A DNA stretch of 64,000 bases from assembly GCF_031846275.1 (NCBI RefSeq), contig NZ_JAVRIB010000013.1:1-64000 (forward strand). The letters are read 5' to 3'. A program made the translations under genes and the position numbers. Source of the stretch: Spectribacter hydrogenoxidans. Its GTDB lineage: Bacteria > Pseudomonadota > Gammaproteobacteria > Nevskiales > Salinisphaeraceae. Shown here piece after piece: positions 15,482-25,813 of this stretch; the first letter of the stretch is position 1; the number at the start of each line of letters is the position of its first letter. The notes below the pieces were generated by a model, which saw only the letters and a list, made by a program, of their open reading frames with translations, did no database searches and was not told the DNA's origin.

Positions 15482-18406
15482 TCAGTGCGCCCGGCGCAGC
15501 AGACCGTCGAGCAGGCCGCCACCGCCGCAGGATTCGGCATTGTCGTAACCGTCATCCACCACGTTGTCGATCCAGTCGCGCACCGCGGCCACACCCTGGG
15601 TGTGGATGACGCTGCGCGAGATCGGAGGCATCTGTATTTCAGGGTTGCCGGCGATGTTCATGCGGAAGGGCAGGATGGAGCCGTCGGCGTCGCCCGGCAC
15701 GATGTCGAACTCGCGGCCGCCGGCCCCGCCGCCCGCGGCGGTCGGCGTCTTGCAGATGCCGTAACTGGCATCCACCTCGCGCAGCGCATCCAGGAACAAC
15801 CCCGTATTCGAGGCAATGCCCGCCGGGTTGTGGCAGTGCGCACAGTTGACCTCCAGATAGGCGCGCACGCGTGACTCCAGGTTGCCGTCGGCGGCATCGT
15901 CGAAGGCCGGCAGGCGCGGGAGGTTGGTGGCAATGCCGGCGGTGTCGGTCTGCGGGTTGGGCGCGCCGGCGAGCAGGCCGTTATCGATCCAGTAGGCAAT
16001 CTGGTTCATCCGGCCCGCCGCCGGGTAATCGAAGGACTTGTTGAGGTTGCGCGGCTTGGGCCCGATGGGCGGCGAGCCGGCGGTGCGGTCGTCGTTGCCG
16101 TGGCAGGTCACGCACTGGTTGGCGTGCGGAACCCGATAGCTGTTGGTGCTGCCGCTATGCAGCTCGCCGGAGCGTTCGTTGGTGTAATGCCAGCTGGCAG
16201 GCGTTTCACCGCCGCCGAGCTGCAGCCGGGCCACGCGCCCGCCGGTGGCGGTGGCTTCCCAGATGTAGGGCAGGCCGTCCCACCGGGCCTGGCCACTGTC
16301 GTTGACCCGCTTGATCAGCAACCGGGTTTCCACCACCTGCCGGGTACCGTTAGACTGGTCGGGAAAGAAGAAGGTCTTGGCGATGACCGTACCCACCGGG
16401 AACACGTAGGTGGCGTTGGCGCCGTCGGCGCCGCTGCGGTACTGCGCGGAGGTACCTTCGGGCATGAATACCACCCGGCGCTTGCGCGAGTAGTCGGCGA
16501 ACAGGCGGGTGTTGAGGTCGAACGGCGTGCCGCGGCCGTTCGGATCGGACAGCGGATCCTCGGGGTCGGCGAACAGGTGGTACTGATCCAGCCGCGGGCA
16601 GTTGAAGCCCACGGCCCCCCGGTTGATCTGTCCGGCGGCGGGCTCGGCTTCGCAGGCTGCGCGCACGACGTCCTCGTCCGGCGGCGTTTGCGCATCGCCG
16701 CTGGGGGTGAATCTCGCCACTTCGGCGGGTGGCAGCGGCGGCAGGGTTTCACCATAGGCAGCCAGGCACTGATGGGGCGAGACATCGCGGTCCGGAATCA
16801 GCGCCGGCACGGTGCCGGTGAGCGAGCCCAGGAATGCCGGGTCCGCCAATTGGGTTGGGTCTCCCAGCAGGTCCAGCGCCTCCAGGCCCTCGAGGCCGCG
16901 GAAATTGGTGAAGAAGGGCACCAGGGGATTGGCCTGCCGGTCATTGCTGCCTTCCTCGATGCAGATGAACATCGCCGGCCGTTCCCGAGTCCCGTCCGGG
17001 CTGTCGTCGAACTTGTAATCGTTGTAGCGGCAGGTGGGATTCGGGTCGGCGCCGGCGTACTGCGGTTCGCCGCGCTCGTCGGCCGGTACCGGATTGCCGT
17101 CGGCGGCGGTCGGGTAGGGGCATTCGCCGTTGCCGCCGCGGGCCTGATGTTCGGCATCGTCCTGATCACTGTCGTCGTAGAGGCCGTCCCAGACGATATG
17201 GGCCCCGAAACCGCCATTCTTCAGACGCACCAGGGTTGGCAGCAGGCTGTCCTGACTGCCTTCCAGAACGGTCTGGTCGGGTAGTGGCGGGTTGCCGCCG
17301 GCGTTGATCATGAGGTTGTCGTGGATGTGAATGCCCTCGGCATACATGTCCAGCCGGCGGTCTCCGGGCGGGCCGATGAGTTCGTGGCTGGCGATGATCA
17401 CGCTGGCGGTGTCGTGGTCGCGGAACTCGTTGTCGAAAATCTCCACCCGGTCGTAGGCCAGGATCAGGGCACCGGTGCCGCGCGGTACCGAGCGCACGAT
17501 GCCGCCGGCGGCGAAGTTGTCGGTGTTGTTGTTGCGGGCGACGTTGTCGAACACGCGGGTGCCATCGCCATACTGGGACAGACCGGGCAGATCGAATATC
17601 AGGAAGCCGCCGGTATTGCACTCGGCGAGGTTGCCGTACATGTCGGCCCGGTCGGTGTTCTCGATCTCGTAGCCGGCCACGTTGAAGGCGGCCCGCGAGT
17701 TGCGGATGATCACGTCGTTGCTCTGGCCGACGTAGAGACCGGCATCGGACGCGCCGATGGCCTCCGAATTCTCGATCAGCACGTTGTTCGACAGCACCGG
17801 GTAGATGGCGTACCGGCCATTGTCCGGGCTGGTCCGGTAGTCCGCCCGGTTGATCGCCGTCAGCGGCTGGGCCGGGCAGGCGATCTGCACCGCCGACTCG
17901 AAATTGGCGGCCGTGACCGGGTTGTCGGCGGACGACCACATCGCCCGCATGTTGCGGTAGGTCACGAAATCCGAGCCGATCACCTTGACGCCGTCGCCGG
18001 GGGTGTCGGTGACGGTGAGGTCCTGGATGGTCAGACCGCGGATGTTGATGGCGAGAATGCCTTCCGCGGTGTCGCTGTTGGCGAACGACAGTACCGTACG
18101 GTTGCGGCCACAGCCGGTGATGGTGACGTTTTCGCTGTTCTGCAGCACCAGGCCGGTATCCATCGCGAAGAAGCCGCAGTCGAAGCGGATCACGTCGCCG
18201 GGGCCAGCCTGGATGAAAGCCGACAGCGCGTCCCGGGTGGCGTCGGGGCCCGTTTCGATCATGAATTCGCGGCCCGAGGGGTCTGGTGTGCCGCCCCCGT
18301 CACTACCGCCGTCCGGCACGCCCAGCGCCGGTCCGCCGTCGCCGCCACCGCCGCCACATGCCGTCAGTACGGCGGCCATGGCCACCATCAGGATTCTCCC
18401 CACCAT
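15482..18406 (-). CDS. Lipoprotein fusing a parallel beta-helix domain to an SO2930-family dihaem cytochrome c
   Basis: A 974-residue lipoprotein: lipobox LTAC with C17, then a Gly-rich linker. Residues about 45-440 are right-handed beta-helix repeats (NVTITGCGRNRTVLSF, FVTYRNMRAMW, NVLIENSEAIGASDAGLYVGQS, RVFDNVARNNNTDNFA), resembling TIGR03805. Residues about 590-974 match the HNE_0200/SO2930-type dihaem cytochrome (TIGR03806): VAFNCPRLDQYHLF, then haem motifs CVTCH (765-769) and CAHCH (855-859), and MNIAGNPEIQMPP. As I recall, these two families are usually separate adjacent genes; here they are one open frame, so the fusion seems real. It probably acts at the outer membrane or periplasmic face, binding polysaccharide or redox partners; the substrate is unknown. 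Confidence 0.85.
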   Translation of the reverse strand: MVGRILMVAMAAVLTACGGGGGDGGPALGVPDGGSDGGGTPDPSGREFMIETGPDATRDALSAFIQAGPGDVIRFDCGFFAMDTGLVLQNSENVTITGCGRNRTVLSFANSDTAEGILAINIRGLTIQDLTVTDTPGDGVKVIGSDFVTYRNMRAMWSSADNPVTAANFESAVQIACPAQPLTAINRADYRTSPDNGRYAIYPVLSNNVLIENSEAIGASDAGLYVGQSNDVIIRNSRAAFNVAGYEIENTDRADMYGNLAECNTGGFLIFDLPGLSQYGDGTRVFDNVARNNNTDNFAAGGIVRSVPRGTGALILAYDRVEIFDNEFRDHDTASVIIASHELIGPPGDRRLDMYAEGIHIHDNLMINAGGNPPLPDQTVLEGSQDSLLPTLVRLKNGGFGAHIVWDGLYDDSDQDDAEHQARGGNGECPYPTAADGNPVPADERGEPQYAGADPNPTCRYNDYKFDDSPDGTRERPAMFICIEEGSNDRQANPLVPFFTNFRGLEGLEALDLLGDPTQLADPAFLGSLTGTVPALIPDRDVSPHQCLAAYGETLPPLPPAEVARFTPSGDAQTPPDEDVVRAACEAEPAAGQINRGAVGFNCPRLDQYHLFADPEDPLSDPNGRGTPFDLNTRLFADYSRKRRVVFMPEGTSAQYRSGADGANATYVFPVGTVIAKTFFFPDQSNGTRQVVETRLLIKRVNDSGQARWDGLPYIWEATATGGRVARLQLGGGETPASWHYTNERSGELHSGSTNSYRVPHANQCVTCHGNDDRTAGSPPIGPKPRNLNKSFDYPAAGRMNQIAYWIDNGLLAGAPNPQTDTAGIATNLPRLPAFDDAADGNLESRVRAYLEVNCAHCHNPAGIASNTGLFLDALREVDASYGICKTPTAAGGGAGGREFDIVPGDADGSILPFRMNIAGNPEIQMPPISRSVIHTQGVAAVRDWIDNVVDDGYDNAESCGGGGLLDGLLRRAH

Positions 18407-18501
18407 CGCCGCTACCCTCGTCCGGCTGCTTTCGGCCGGTTCTGGTCTTGTCGCCTGAAGTTACCACCAATATGGCGGGCCGCGAAGGCCGGCCGTTCAG
18501 C

Positions 18502-19206
18502 TCAACGCGCGAGGATCGGGCCGAGATAGCCGGGCCCGAGTTGACGCATCTGACTGTGGATCCAGCGCTGACGCTCAAGCAGGTAGGGGCCGGGCGAGGC
18601 GGCATCCAGGTCCCGCGGGTCGGGCAGTACGCCGGCCAGCAGGGCCGCCTGGCCGGCGCTCAAGCCGGCGGCGCCGACCCCGAAGAAGCGCCGGGCCGCA
18701 GCCTCGGCGCCGAAGACGCTATCGCCGAACTGGGCGATGTTCAGGTACACCTCGAGGATGCGCCGTTTGGGCCAGAGCCACTCGATCCACACGGTTATGT
18801 AGGCTTCCACCGCCTTGCGCAGGTAGCTGCGTGACGGCGTCAGGAACAGGTTCTTGGCCACCTGCTGGGTGATGGAGCTGGCGCCGCGCATGTTGCCGCC
18901 GGCGAGATTGTTCTCCAGTGCCTCGCCGATGGCGTCCCAGACGAAGCCGTGATGGTCGGGGAAGGTCTGGTCCTCGGCCGCCACCACCGCCAGCGGCAGT
19001 GCCGGGGCGATGTCGGCCAGATCGGCCCAGCGCTGGTCGATGCCGGTCGCTGCCCCGGATTGTTGCCACTGGGCCTGCAGCATGAAAGCGGAAGTCGGGG
19101 GGTCGACCCAGCGCAGCAGCAGCACCGCCAGCGCCGGCGCGGCCAGGGCAACCAGCAGCCCGGTGAGCAGCCAGCGCCGCAGGCGGCGTCCCAGCCCTCG
19201 AATCAC
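18502..19206 (-). CDS. mtgA: Monofunctional peptidoglycan transglycosylase MtgA
   Basis: A 234-residue GT51 enzyme anchored by one N-terminal helix (about residues 11-32). The catalytic Glu is in VVAAEDQTFPDHHGF. Further motifs are RGASSITQQVAKNLFLTPSRS (GT51 motif 2) and KRRILEVYLNIAQFGDSVFGAEAAARRFFG. It polymerises lipid II glycan strands without a transpeptidase domain. It sits 27 bp downstream of the SYLF gene on the same strand. Length and motifs are typical (E. coli 242). Confidence 0.95.
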   Translation of the reverse strand: MIRGLGRRLRRWLLTGLLVALAAPALAVLLLRWVDPPTSAFMLQAQWQQSGAATGIDQRWADLADIAPALPLAVVAAEDQTFPDHHGFVWDAIGEALENNLAGGNMRGASSITQQVAKNLFLTPSRSYLRKAVEAYITVWIEWLWPKRRILEVYLNIAQFGDSVFGAEAAARRFFGVGAAGLSAGQAALLAGVLPDPRDLDAASPGPYLLERQRWIHSQMRQLGPGYLGPILAR

Positions 19207-19233
19207 GCCGGCGGATCGGCCTGTGTCTGCCGA

Positions 19234-19929
19234 TTACTCCTGCGGGCGGGGGAGATACTGGCTGAGGGTGCGCACGAACTTGCGGCCGGGTTCCGGTATG
19301 CCCGCATCATCCGTGTTGTCCAGGATTTCATAGGGCGTGATGCCGGCTTCGTCGTAGAAGTCCTGGTTGGCGGCGTGGTCCATGGACAAGGCCGCGCCTT
19401 CCAGCGAGATCCCCGCGAACAGCCCGCGCGAACGGGAGTAAGAGTAGACCTCGGCATCGAAGCTGATGTTGGTGGCGGCACTGGCGCTGCGCCCGACCGG
19501 GCCGGCAGCCACCGAAGCATCGCCGCCCAGGGTGAAGTCGCCGCGGGCGATGCGGTCGATGCTGCGGCGGGACTTGAAGATCAGGATCACGTCGGTGCTG
19601 GAGGCGCCGATCTGCCAGCCCAGTGAACCCCCGGTGAGATTGATGAAGGCCGGGTTGCTCCACTTGCCGTTTTCGCCCCGCACCGAGACCACGCCGCTGC
19701 CGCGCCGGCCGGCGATGATCAGCCCTACCTTGAGCACGCTCGGGATCACGGCAATCCCGTAGGCCTTGTTGAGCAGGACCGGCGGAATGGCATTCTCGGG
19801 GATGTTGACCAGGTCACTGAGGACGCCGGTGGCCTCGTCGACCTGCTCGTTCTCACTGATGCCGGCCCCGGCAACGGCATGGAACAGCATCAGGCTGCCG
19901 GCCAGGGCGGCGGTGCAAAGCTTATTCAT
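19234..19929 (-). CDS. Exported SYLF-domain (YSC84/lipid-binding) protein
   Basis: A 231-residue protein with a signal peptide ending AVAGAG (about residue 23). The SYLF core includes KAYGIAVIPSVLKVGLIIAGRRGSGVVSVR, GGSLGWQIGASSTDVILIF and SAATNISFDAEVYSYSRSRGLFAGISLEGAAL, all typical of the bacterial Ysc84 group. Eukaryotic homologues bind phosphoinositides; bacterial members are thought to act in the periplasm or outer membrane. It may be co-transcribed with mtgA. Confidence 0.9.
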   Translation of the reverse strand: MNKLCTAALAGSLMLFHAVAGAGISENEQVDEATGVLSDLVNIPENAIPPVLLNKAYGIAVIPSVLKVGLIIAGRRGSGVVSVRGENGKWSNPAFINLTGGSLGWQIGASSTDVILIFKSRRSIDRIARGDFTLGGDASVAAGPVGRSASAATNISFDAEVYSYSRSRGLFAGISLEGAALSMDHAANQDFYDEAGITPYEILDNTDDAGIPEPGRKFVRTLSQYLPRPQE

Positions 19930-20061
19930 GGTGCGACCTCTTGCGTCGTTTCACGGCTTGGACGGCGCGCCGCGGGTTTGGTTCGGTGTCCCGATTCTAG
20001 GCCAGCCGCGCGGGTCTGCCCATGACGCCGCAAGGCGACACTCCCGGAAGGGATAAGGGGC

Positions 20062-21648
<1,587 letters not shown>

Positions 21649-21749
21649 GGGAACCTGCTGGGAAAAAGCCGCGCGAGCTTAACGGCTGCGGGCCGAGCTG
21701 TACAGGCAATTATAGTCGTTTGCTATTGGATCGTTACTGACAATTCATT

Positions 21750-21888
21750 TGAAAAATAGTCGGCTGACGTCATCATAGTGCGCAACAAAAACGACTACTC
21801 GCTGAGCCGGTGACAACCGGCTGGCACGATTCCTCCTAGCCTGCCCTGCTGCCCGGTCTCTGGCCCCCCTCCGGAGCCGGGCTTTTTT
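21750..21888 (+). ncRNA. Candidate small RNA between prfC and acyP
   Basis: The 240-bp spacer holds no coding frame. On the + strand it carries a perfect hairpin AGCCGG-TGACAA-CCGGCT (about 21803-21820). This is followed by a strong terminator at 21851-21888 with no gene upstream on that strand to terminate. An AT-rich, promoter-like stretch (TTACTGACAATTCATTTGAA and TTGAAA, about 21733-21755) lies ahead of it. No known RNA family was recognised. The call rests on an orphan terminator plus a stable stem, so it is an inference. Confidence 0.35.
21851..21888 (+). terminator. Orphan rho-independent terminator, + strand
   Basis: GCCCGG-T-CTCTGG, loop CCCCCCT, CCGGAG-CCGGGC, then TTTTTT. The stem is 12 bp with one bulge, and the T tract is only on the + strand. 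It lies at the 3' end of acyP (minus strand), but the T-run orientation does not suit acyP. It most likely ends a + strand transcript starting in the spacer. Confidence 0.75.
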
Positions 21889-21890
21889 GA

Positions 21891-22166
21891 TCAGCCGGTT
21901 CCGAAATCCGTCGGCGGGTCCGCATCGCTGTCACTCAGCTCGACCCGGCTGACAAGTGCGGCATCGGGGCCCTGCCAGAGCCAGGCCTCGAATGCGGCTA
22001 TTGCCTCCCGATCGCCACAGATCAGGCCGGTTACCGAGCCGTCGGGTTCATTGCGCGCGTGACCGGTCAGGCCCAGCCGCTTAGCCTCCTGCCGGGCGCT
22101 GGCACGGAAGAACACGCCCTGTACCCGGCCGGTTACACGGAATTGTCGACAGATGTGCGTGCTCAT
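21891..22166 (-). CDS. acyP: Acylphosphatase
   Basis: A 91-residue protein matching the acylphosphatase fold: RQFRVTGRVQGVFFRASARQEAKRLGLTGHARNEPDGSVTGLICGD. The catalytic Arg is in VFFRAS and the catalytic Asn in HARNEPDGSV. It hydrolyses carboxyl-phosphate bonds. It starts 25 bp from the divergent 22191 gene. Confidence 0.93.
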   Translation of the reverse strand: MSTHICRQFRVTGRVQGVFFRASARQEAKRLGLTGHARNEPDGSVTGLICGDREAIAAFEAWLWQGPDAALVSRVELSDSDADPPTDFGTG

Positions 22167-22190
22167 GGCGATGCCCGTTTATAATGCCGG

Positions 22191-22886
22191 ATGAATACCG
22201 CGACCGATTCGAACGCTATGTCGCTCTGGGGTCAATTCCGAAACCTGTCCCGCCGTGTGCGGGCCGCACCGCCGGCGTTGGTCGATGCGCCGCGCCGCAC
22301 GCAGCTGGATTTCGCCGTGCCCAATCCCTGGGGCGGGGCGCCCCTTTGCCGTGCCAGCGTGGCGGTAACCGCCAGCCGCCATGCCCGGGGCGAAAGCCTG
22401 CGGGTGCAGGCGCAGTTCGATGGCTGGTGGCGCCGCGGCAGCGAATCGCAGCCGCGCACGGCTCTGGCGGCCTCGCAGCCGCGCGGATCGGGCCTGGTCG
22501 GGTACGGCCGCAAGGCAGCCGGGGCGCTGCTGCGTGAAGGCATCACGCGACTGCCGTTGCCGGCGGGCGAGCGCCGCCTGCGCACCTGGATCGACGTGCG
22601 GGCCTCGACCGAACCGCTGGCCAATGGTGCCGCCTCGCTGCTGCCGGAGCGGGTCCGGCAGCTGTGCGGGCCACTGCAGGCGGCCGCGCCGGGCGAACCC
22701 CGGGTGGGCGTCTGGATGGATCGGGGCGCCGGGCCCGATGGCGGCAGCGCCCAACTGGCGCTGCTGCAGTTCGACGATCGCGACTTGCCTGTCGGAGCCG
22801 TCAGCGGACCGTTTAACTTTTCGGCCAGTGTGGCCACGGTGACCGACCCGGTCCGTCGGGATCCGGGCGACGACCGGACTCCCTGA
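22191..22886 (+). CDS. Hypothetical protein, unrecognised
   Basis: A 231-residue protein with no domain I recognise. It is Arg/Ala/Gly-rich with no signal peptide or membrane helix. Patterns such as RTQLDFAVPNPWGGAPLCRASVAV and ESLRVQAQFDGWW look like beta-rich segments, and the C-terminal third (VGVWMDRGAGPDGGSAQLALLQFDD) also looks structured. A TATAAT box at 22180-22185 lies only 5 bp before the ATG, which could give a leaderless mRNA. A competing minus-strand frame (22179-22754) exists, but the + frame has a promoter and the better residue composition. Confidence 0.5.
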   Translation: MNTATDSNAMSLWGQFRNLSRRVRAAPPALVDAPRRTQLDFAVPNPWGGAPLCRASVAVTASRHARGESLRVQAQFDGWWRRGSESQPRTALAASQPRGSGLVGYGRKAAGALLREGITRLPLPAGERRLRTWIDVRASTEPLANGAASLLPERVRQLCGPLQAAAPGEPRVGVWMDRGAGPDGGSAQLALLQFDDRDLPVGAVSGPFNFSASVATVTDPVRRDPGDDRTP

Positions 22887-23009
22887 TCACTGTCATGCCG
22901 CGCCCCGGCCGCGTGGCCGGTGGTGCCGGCGCGAATTGACTCGGGCGGCGTTTTTGAACAGCATTAGGCCCGCGTCGCGACCGGGCGCAGCATAAATCGG
23001 AGAGGGTGA

Positions 23010-23342
23010 ATGAAGAAGATCTGGCGCATCGGCGCCGCTGGCGTTCTTGCGGCCGTCGGGTTCGCGGGGCCGGCTGCGGCGCAGGAGGGGGACCCCGAGG
23101 CCGGGCGGATCAAGGCCAGCACTTGCATGGGCTGCCACGGCATCAAGGATTACAGCAACGTCTATCCGACGTTTGCCGTCCCCCGCCTGGGTGGACAGCA
23201 TGCCGACTACATCGAGTCGGCCCTCAAGGCCTACCGTGATGGTCAGCGGAATCACCCGACCATGAATGCGCAGGCGTCCAGTCTCTCCGATCAGGACATG
23301 GCGGACATCGCCGCCTACCTGTCCGAATCGCCCGGCGAATGA
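23010..23342 (+). CDS. Small periplasmic class I cytochrome c (first of a pair)
   Basis: A 110-residue protein with signal peptide (ending GPAAA|QEGD, about residue 25) and one haem site CMGCH (about residues 39-43). It has the cytochrome c4/c553 features PRLGGQHADYIESALKAYRDGQRNHPTMNAQASSLSDQDMADIAAYLS, where M75 in HPTM is the likely axial Met. GGAGAGGG precedes the start. Its stop overlaps the start of the next cytochrome gene by 4 bp (ATGA), so the two are made together. It probably carries electrons in the periplasm. Confidence 0.9.
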   Translation: MKKIWRIGAAGVLAAVGFAGPAAAQEGDPEAGRIKASTCMGCHGIKDYSNVYPTFAVPRLGGQHADYIESALKAYRDGQRNHPTMNAQASSLSDQDMADIAAYLSESPGE

Positions 23343-23722
23343 ACAAGGTGGTAGCGGTGATGCGCAAGTACTTGATGACGTTTTTTGTTGCCGCGACGCT
23401 GGCGCCGGCTATTCCCGCCATGGCGGCCGAAGAGGGCGAACCCGCCCCGCCGCACGGCGCCGAATGGGTCAAGGAAAAGGCCCAGGTATGCGCCAGCTGC
23501 CACGGCAAGGCGGGGGTGTCGCAGACGCCGATGTACCCCACCATCGCCGGGCAGTACGAGAGCTATCTCGTGCATGCGCTGAAGGCCTACCGTGACGGTG
23601 ATCGCAACAACGCGATCATGGCCGGGCAGGTACAGGGCATGACCGATGCGCAGCTGAAGGCCCTGGCGCGGTTCTACGCGAAGCAGGAATCGCTGCTGCA
23701 CATTCCCGAACTCAACCCCTGA
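23339..23722 (+). CDS. Small periplasmic class I cytochrome c (second of a pair)
   Basis: A 127-residue protein; a downstream ATG at 23360 (MRKYLMTFFVAAT) gives the more typical signal peptide. The haem site is CASCH (about residues 52-56), followed by PTIAGQYESYLVHALKAYRDGDRNNAIMAGQVQGMTDAQLKALARFYA, which is the same cytochrome c4-type half as its neighbour. Together the two genes look like the two domains of a dihaem cytochrome c4 encoded as separate polypeptides. A predicted outer-membrane barrel gene follows. Confidence 0.9.
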   Translation: MNKVVAVMRKYLMTFFVAATLAPAIPAMAAEEGEPAPPHGAEWVKEKAQVCASCHGKAGVSQTPMYPTIAGQYESYLVHALKAYRDGDRNNAIMAGQVQGMTDAQLKALARFYAKQESLLHIPELNP

Positions 23723-23775
23723 GTCCGGCGGCGCATTGCCGCCGGGCGACCGTTCCCAGCGTGGAGTCCTCGCGC

Positions 23776-25062
23776 ATGTATCGCCTGCCGGCATTGCTTG
23801 TTGTCATGTTCGTCGCCGCCCCGGTGGCGGCTGACGGTCCCGCCTGGAGTTATCTGGAAACGCAGGCCCTGGTTGGCGGCGAGCTGGAGCCCGATTTCGG
23901 GCCCGATGCCGACGCTGATGGCCTGGATATCAATGCGTCGCTGGGGCTGGGCGATAACATCTTCTTCCAGGCCGGATTCGAGGCCGCCGACGTCGAGCTC
24001 GGTGCGGCCGATGCCGCCTATGACCGGCTGGCCATCGGGCCCGGGGTGACCGTCGACTTGCCTGTCGGCAATACCGTGATAGCTCCCTGGGCGCGGTTGG
24101 ACCTGCGGCGCGACAGCGTGGCCGGTCTCACGTTCGATGGCTACGGTGCGGCCGTCGGCCTGCGCTGGTTGCTGGCCGACCGGCTCGAGCTGGCGGTGAC
24201 CGGAGAAGCTGGCCGGGTAGGTGGTCTCGCCGGCCCCGGCACCGGCGAAGCGCCTCTGGAAGACCGATCGATCGAGGTGGCGGCGCGGCTGGCGCTGACG
24301 CCCGAGTGGATGCTCACCGCCGGCTACCGCGCCGGCGAAATCGAGGATGAGGATGCGGTGCTGACCGCCGGCGGTTCGGACATCGAGTATCGTCGCTGGC
24401 TGCTGGGCGTGCGCTGGAACTACGGCACCGATCCCCGCGGCCTGATCGCGCGTGGTGGCGACGACGCGCAGCCGGCAGATGCCGACCCGTTCGATTTCGT
24501 CGAGTTCGTCTATCTGTTCGGTGACGAGGTCGAGACGCGCCAGGGTGGCACGCAGACACGAGCCGATATCGATCGCGGCCTGCGGGTGCGCGGCTCCGCT
24601 GCCCTGGGTGAACTCGCCTTCGTCGAGGCCGGGGTGGATACGCTGCACGTGGACACTGCCGGCCAGGCCGAGGATGCGGCCGGCGACTGGTACAGCGTGG
24701 GCCCGGGCCTGCGCGGGGCGTTCGCGCTGGGTGCCGGGGAACTCGATCTGTTCGGTCGCGCCAGTTACGAGCGCGTCACCCTTGGCGCTATCTTCGACGG
24801 CCCCGGCGCCACCCTCGGGGCCCGTTACCGCGTGGCCGGTTTCGAGATCGCGCCCGCGGTGAAGGCCTTCGCCACCGATGGCAACGGCGCAGACTTCGAT
24901 GGCCAGTCCTGGTCGCTCGACCTGCTTTACCGCCTGTCCCCGGCGGTGGCGCTGCTGCTGCACAGCCGCTACACCGATGCCGAAATCGAAGGCGCCGGTG
25001 CCACCACCGAGGTGGAACAGACCGTGTTCGGTGCCGGTCTGCGTTTCGGCTTCGGTCACTGA
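23776..25062 (+). CDS. Predicted outer-membrane beta-barrel protein, unknown
   Basis: A 428-residue exported protein. The signal peptide is MYRLPALLVVMFVAAPVAADG. The rest alternates short amphipathic strands and acidic turns (LNINASLGLGDNIFFQAGFEAADVEL-like pattern), ending in GAGLRFGFGH. The acidic, Asp/Glu/Gly-rich composition suits an outer-membrane barrel of 14-18 strands. The start at 23776 is chosen because GGAG at 23763 sits 9 nt before it; an in-frame GTG at 23761 is the alternative. I do not recognise the family. It follows the two cytochrome genes on the same strand. Confidence 0.65.
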   Translation: MYRLPALLVVMFVAAPVAADGPAWSYLETQALVGGELEPDFGPDADADGLDINASLGLGDNIFFQAGFEAADVELGAADAAYDRLAIGPGVTVDLPVGNTVIAPWARLDLRRDSVAGLTFDGYGAAVGLRWLLADRLELAVTGEAGRVGGLAGPGTGEAPLEDRSIEVAARLALTPEWMLTAGYRAGEIEDEDAVLTAGGSDIEYRRWLLGVRWNYGTDPRGLIARGGDDAQPADADPFDFVEFVYLFGDEVETRQGGTQTRADIDRGLRVRGSAALGELAFVEAGVDTLHVDTAGQAEDAAGDWYSVGPGLRGAFALGAGELDLFGRASYERVTLGAIFDGPGATLGARYRVAGFEIAPAVKAFATDGNGADFDGQSWSLDLLYRLSPAVALLLHSRYTDAEIEGAGATTEVEQTVFGAGLRFGFGH

Positions 25063-25144
25063 CGAGGGGCCCCCGCCCTGCGGTCGCCGCATCCGTCACG
25101 GCGGCTCCCGCGTAGACCGGATTACCACATGCCACGGAGCCGGA

Positions 25145-25813
25145 ATGGCTATCGGGCGGGCAATTAGCGGGGCGATGCTGCTGCTGGGGGCAACCGCCTG
25201 GGCAGCGCCGCAGACGGATGACGCGATCGACTGGCAGGTTGGGGCAGACGTCGCCTTCGAGCAGGCGCGGGCTCAGAACAAGCCGATGTATCTGTACCTG
25301 GAAGCGGTGTGGTGCCACTGGTGCCATGTAATGCAGCGCAACACCCTCGGCGACCCCGCGGTGGCGGAACTGCTCAACGAGCAGGTGGTGGCGGTGCGGG
25401 TCAACCACGACGCCATGCCGGATCTGGCCAACCGCTACCGGGCCTGGCGCTGGCCGGCGCAGGTTTGGCTGGCCGCGGACGGCCGTGAACCGGCCAATGA
25501 CGTGCCCCGGATCGCCGGGGCGCCGGCCCGATGCCGACCAGCGCGAGGCCCTGACCCGGTGCATGTCACGGTGGTTTCGCGGACGGACAGCGCCGAGGCG
25601 CGCAGGCTGTTCCGCCGCGCCCTGGAGGTTCCCGGCCGGTATCCCCGGGTGGAATGGTGGAACCGGGACCGTGGCGTGTTGCCCAACCCGGACGTGACCT
25701 ATCCCGATCTCGAAAAACCCGTCGCGTTCTACTGTGCCGATCAGCACTGTTCGCTGCCGCAGTTCAGCGTGGCCGGGTTCGAATCGCTGTTGGCCGAACG
25801 GCTGGGGCGGTAG
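25145..25813 (+). CDS. Exported thioredoxin-fold protein (DUF255/YyaL-type N-terminal domain)
   Basis: A 222-residue protein with a signal peptide (about residues 1-21, ending WAA|PQTD). A thioredoxin-like domain follows: DWQVGADVAFEQARAQNKPMYLYLEAVWCHWCHVMQ. C57-H-W-C60 occupies the redox site, as in the DUF255 family (YyaL/SPATA20). Full YyaL proteins carry a large C-terminal glycosidase-like domain, which is absent here. The C-terminal part adds two Cys (YCADQHC). Codons around 25490-25560 look less protein-like, so a small frameshift cannot be excluded. It lies 158 bp upstream of hvfA on the same strand, so it might serve cysteine chemistry of that pathway; that is inference. Confidence 0.75.
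   Translation: MAIGRAISGAMLLLGATAWAAPQTDDAIDWQVGADVAFEQARAQNKPMYLYLEAVWCHWCHVMQRNTLGDPAVAELLNEQVVAVRVNHDAMPDLANRYRAWRWPAQVWLAADGREPANDVPRIAGAPARCRPARGPDPVHVTVVSRTDSAEARRLFRRALEVPGRYPRVEWWNRDRGVLPNPDVTYPDLEKPVAFYCADQHCSLPQFSVAGFESLLAERLGR

Noticed and set aside
22179..22754. Minus-strand alternative to the 22191 gene
   Set aside because: No start signal or domain; the + frame has a -10 box and divergent position from acyP.
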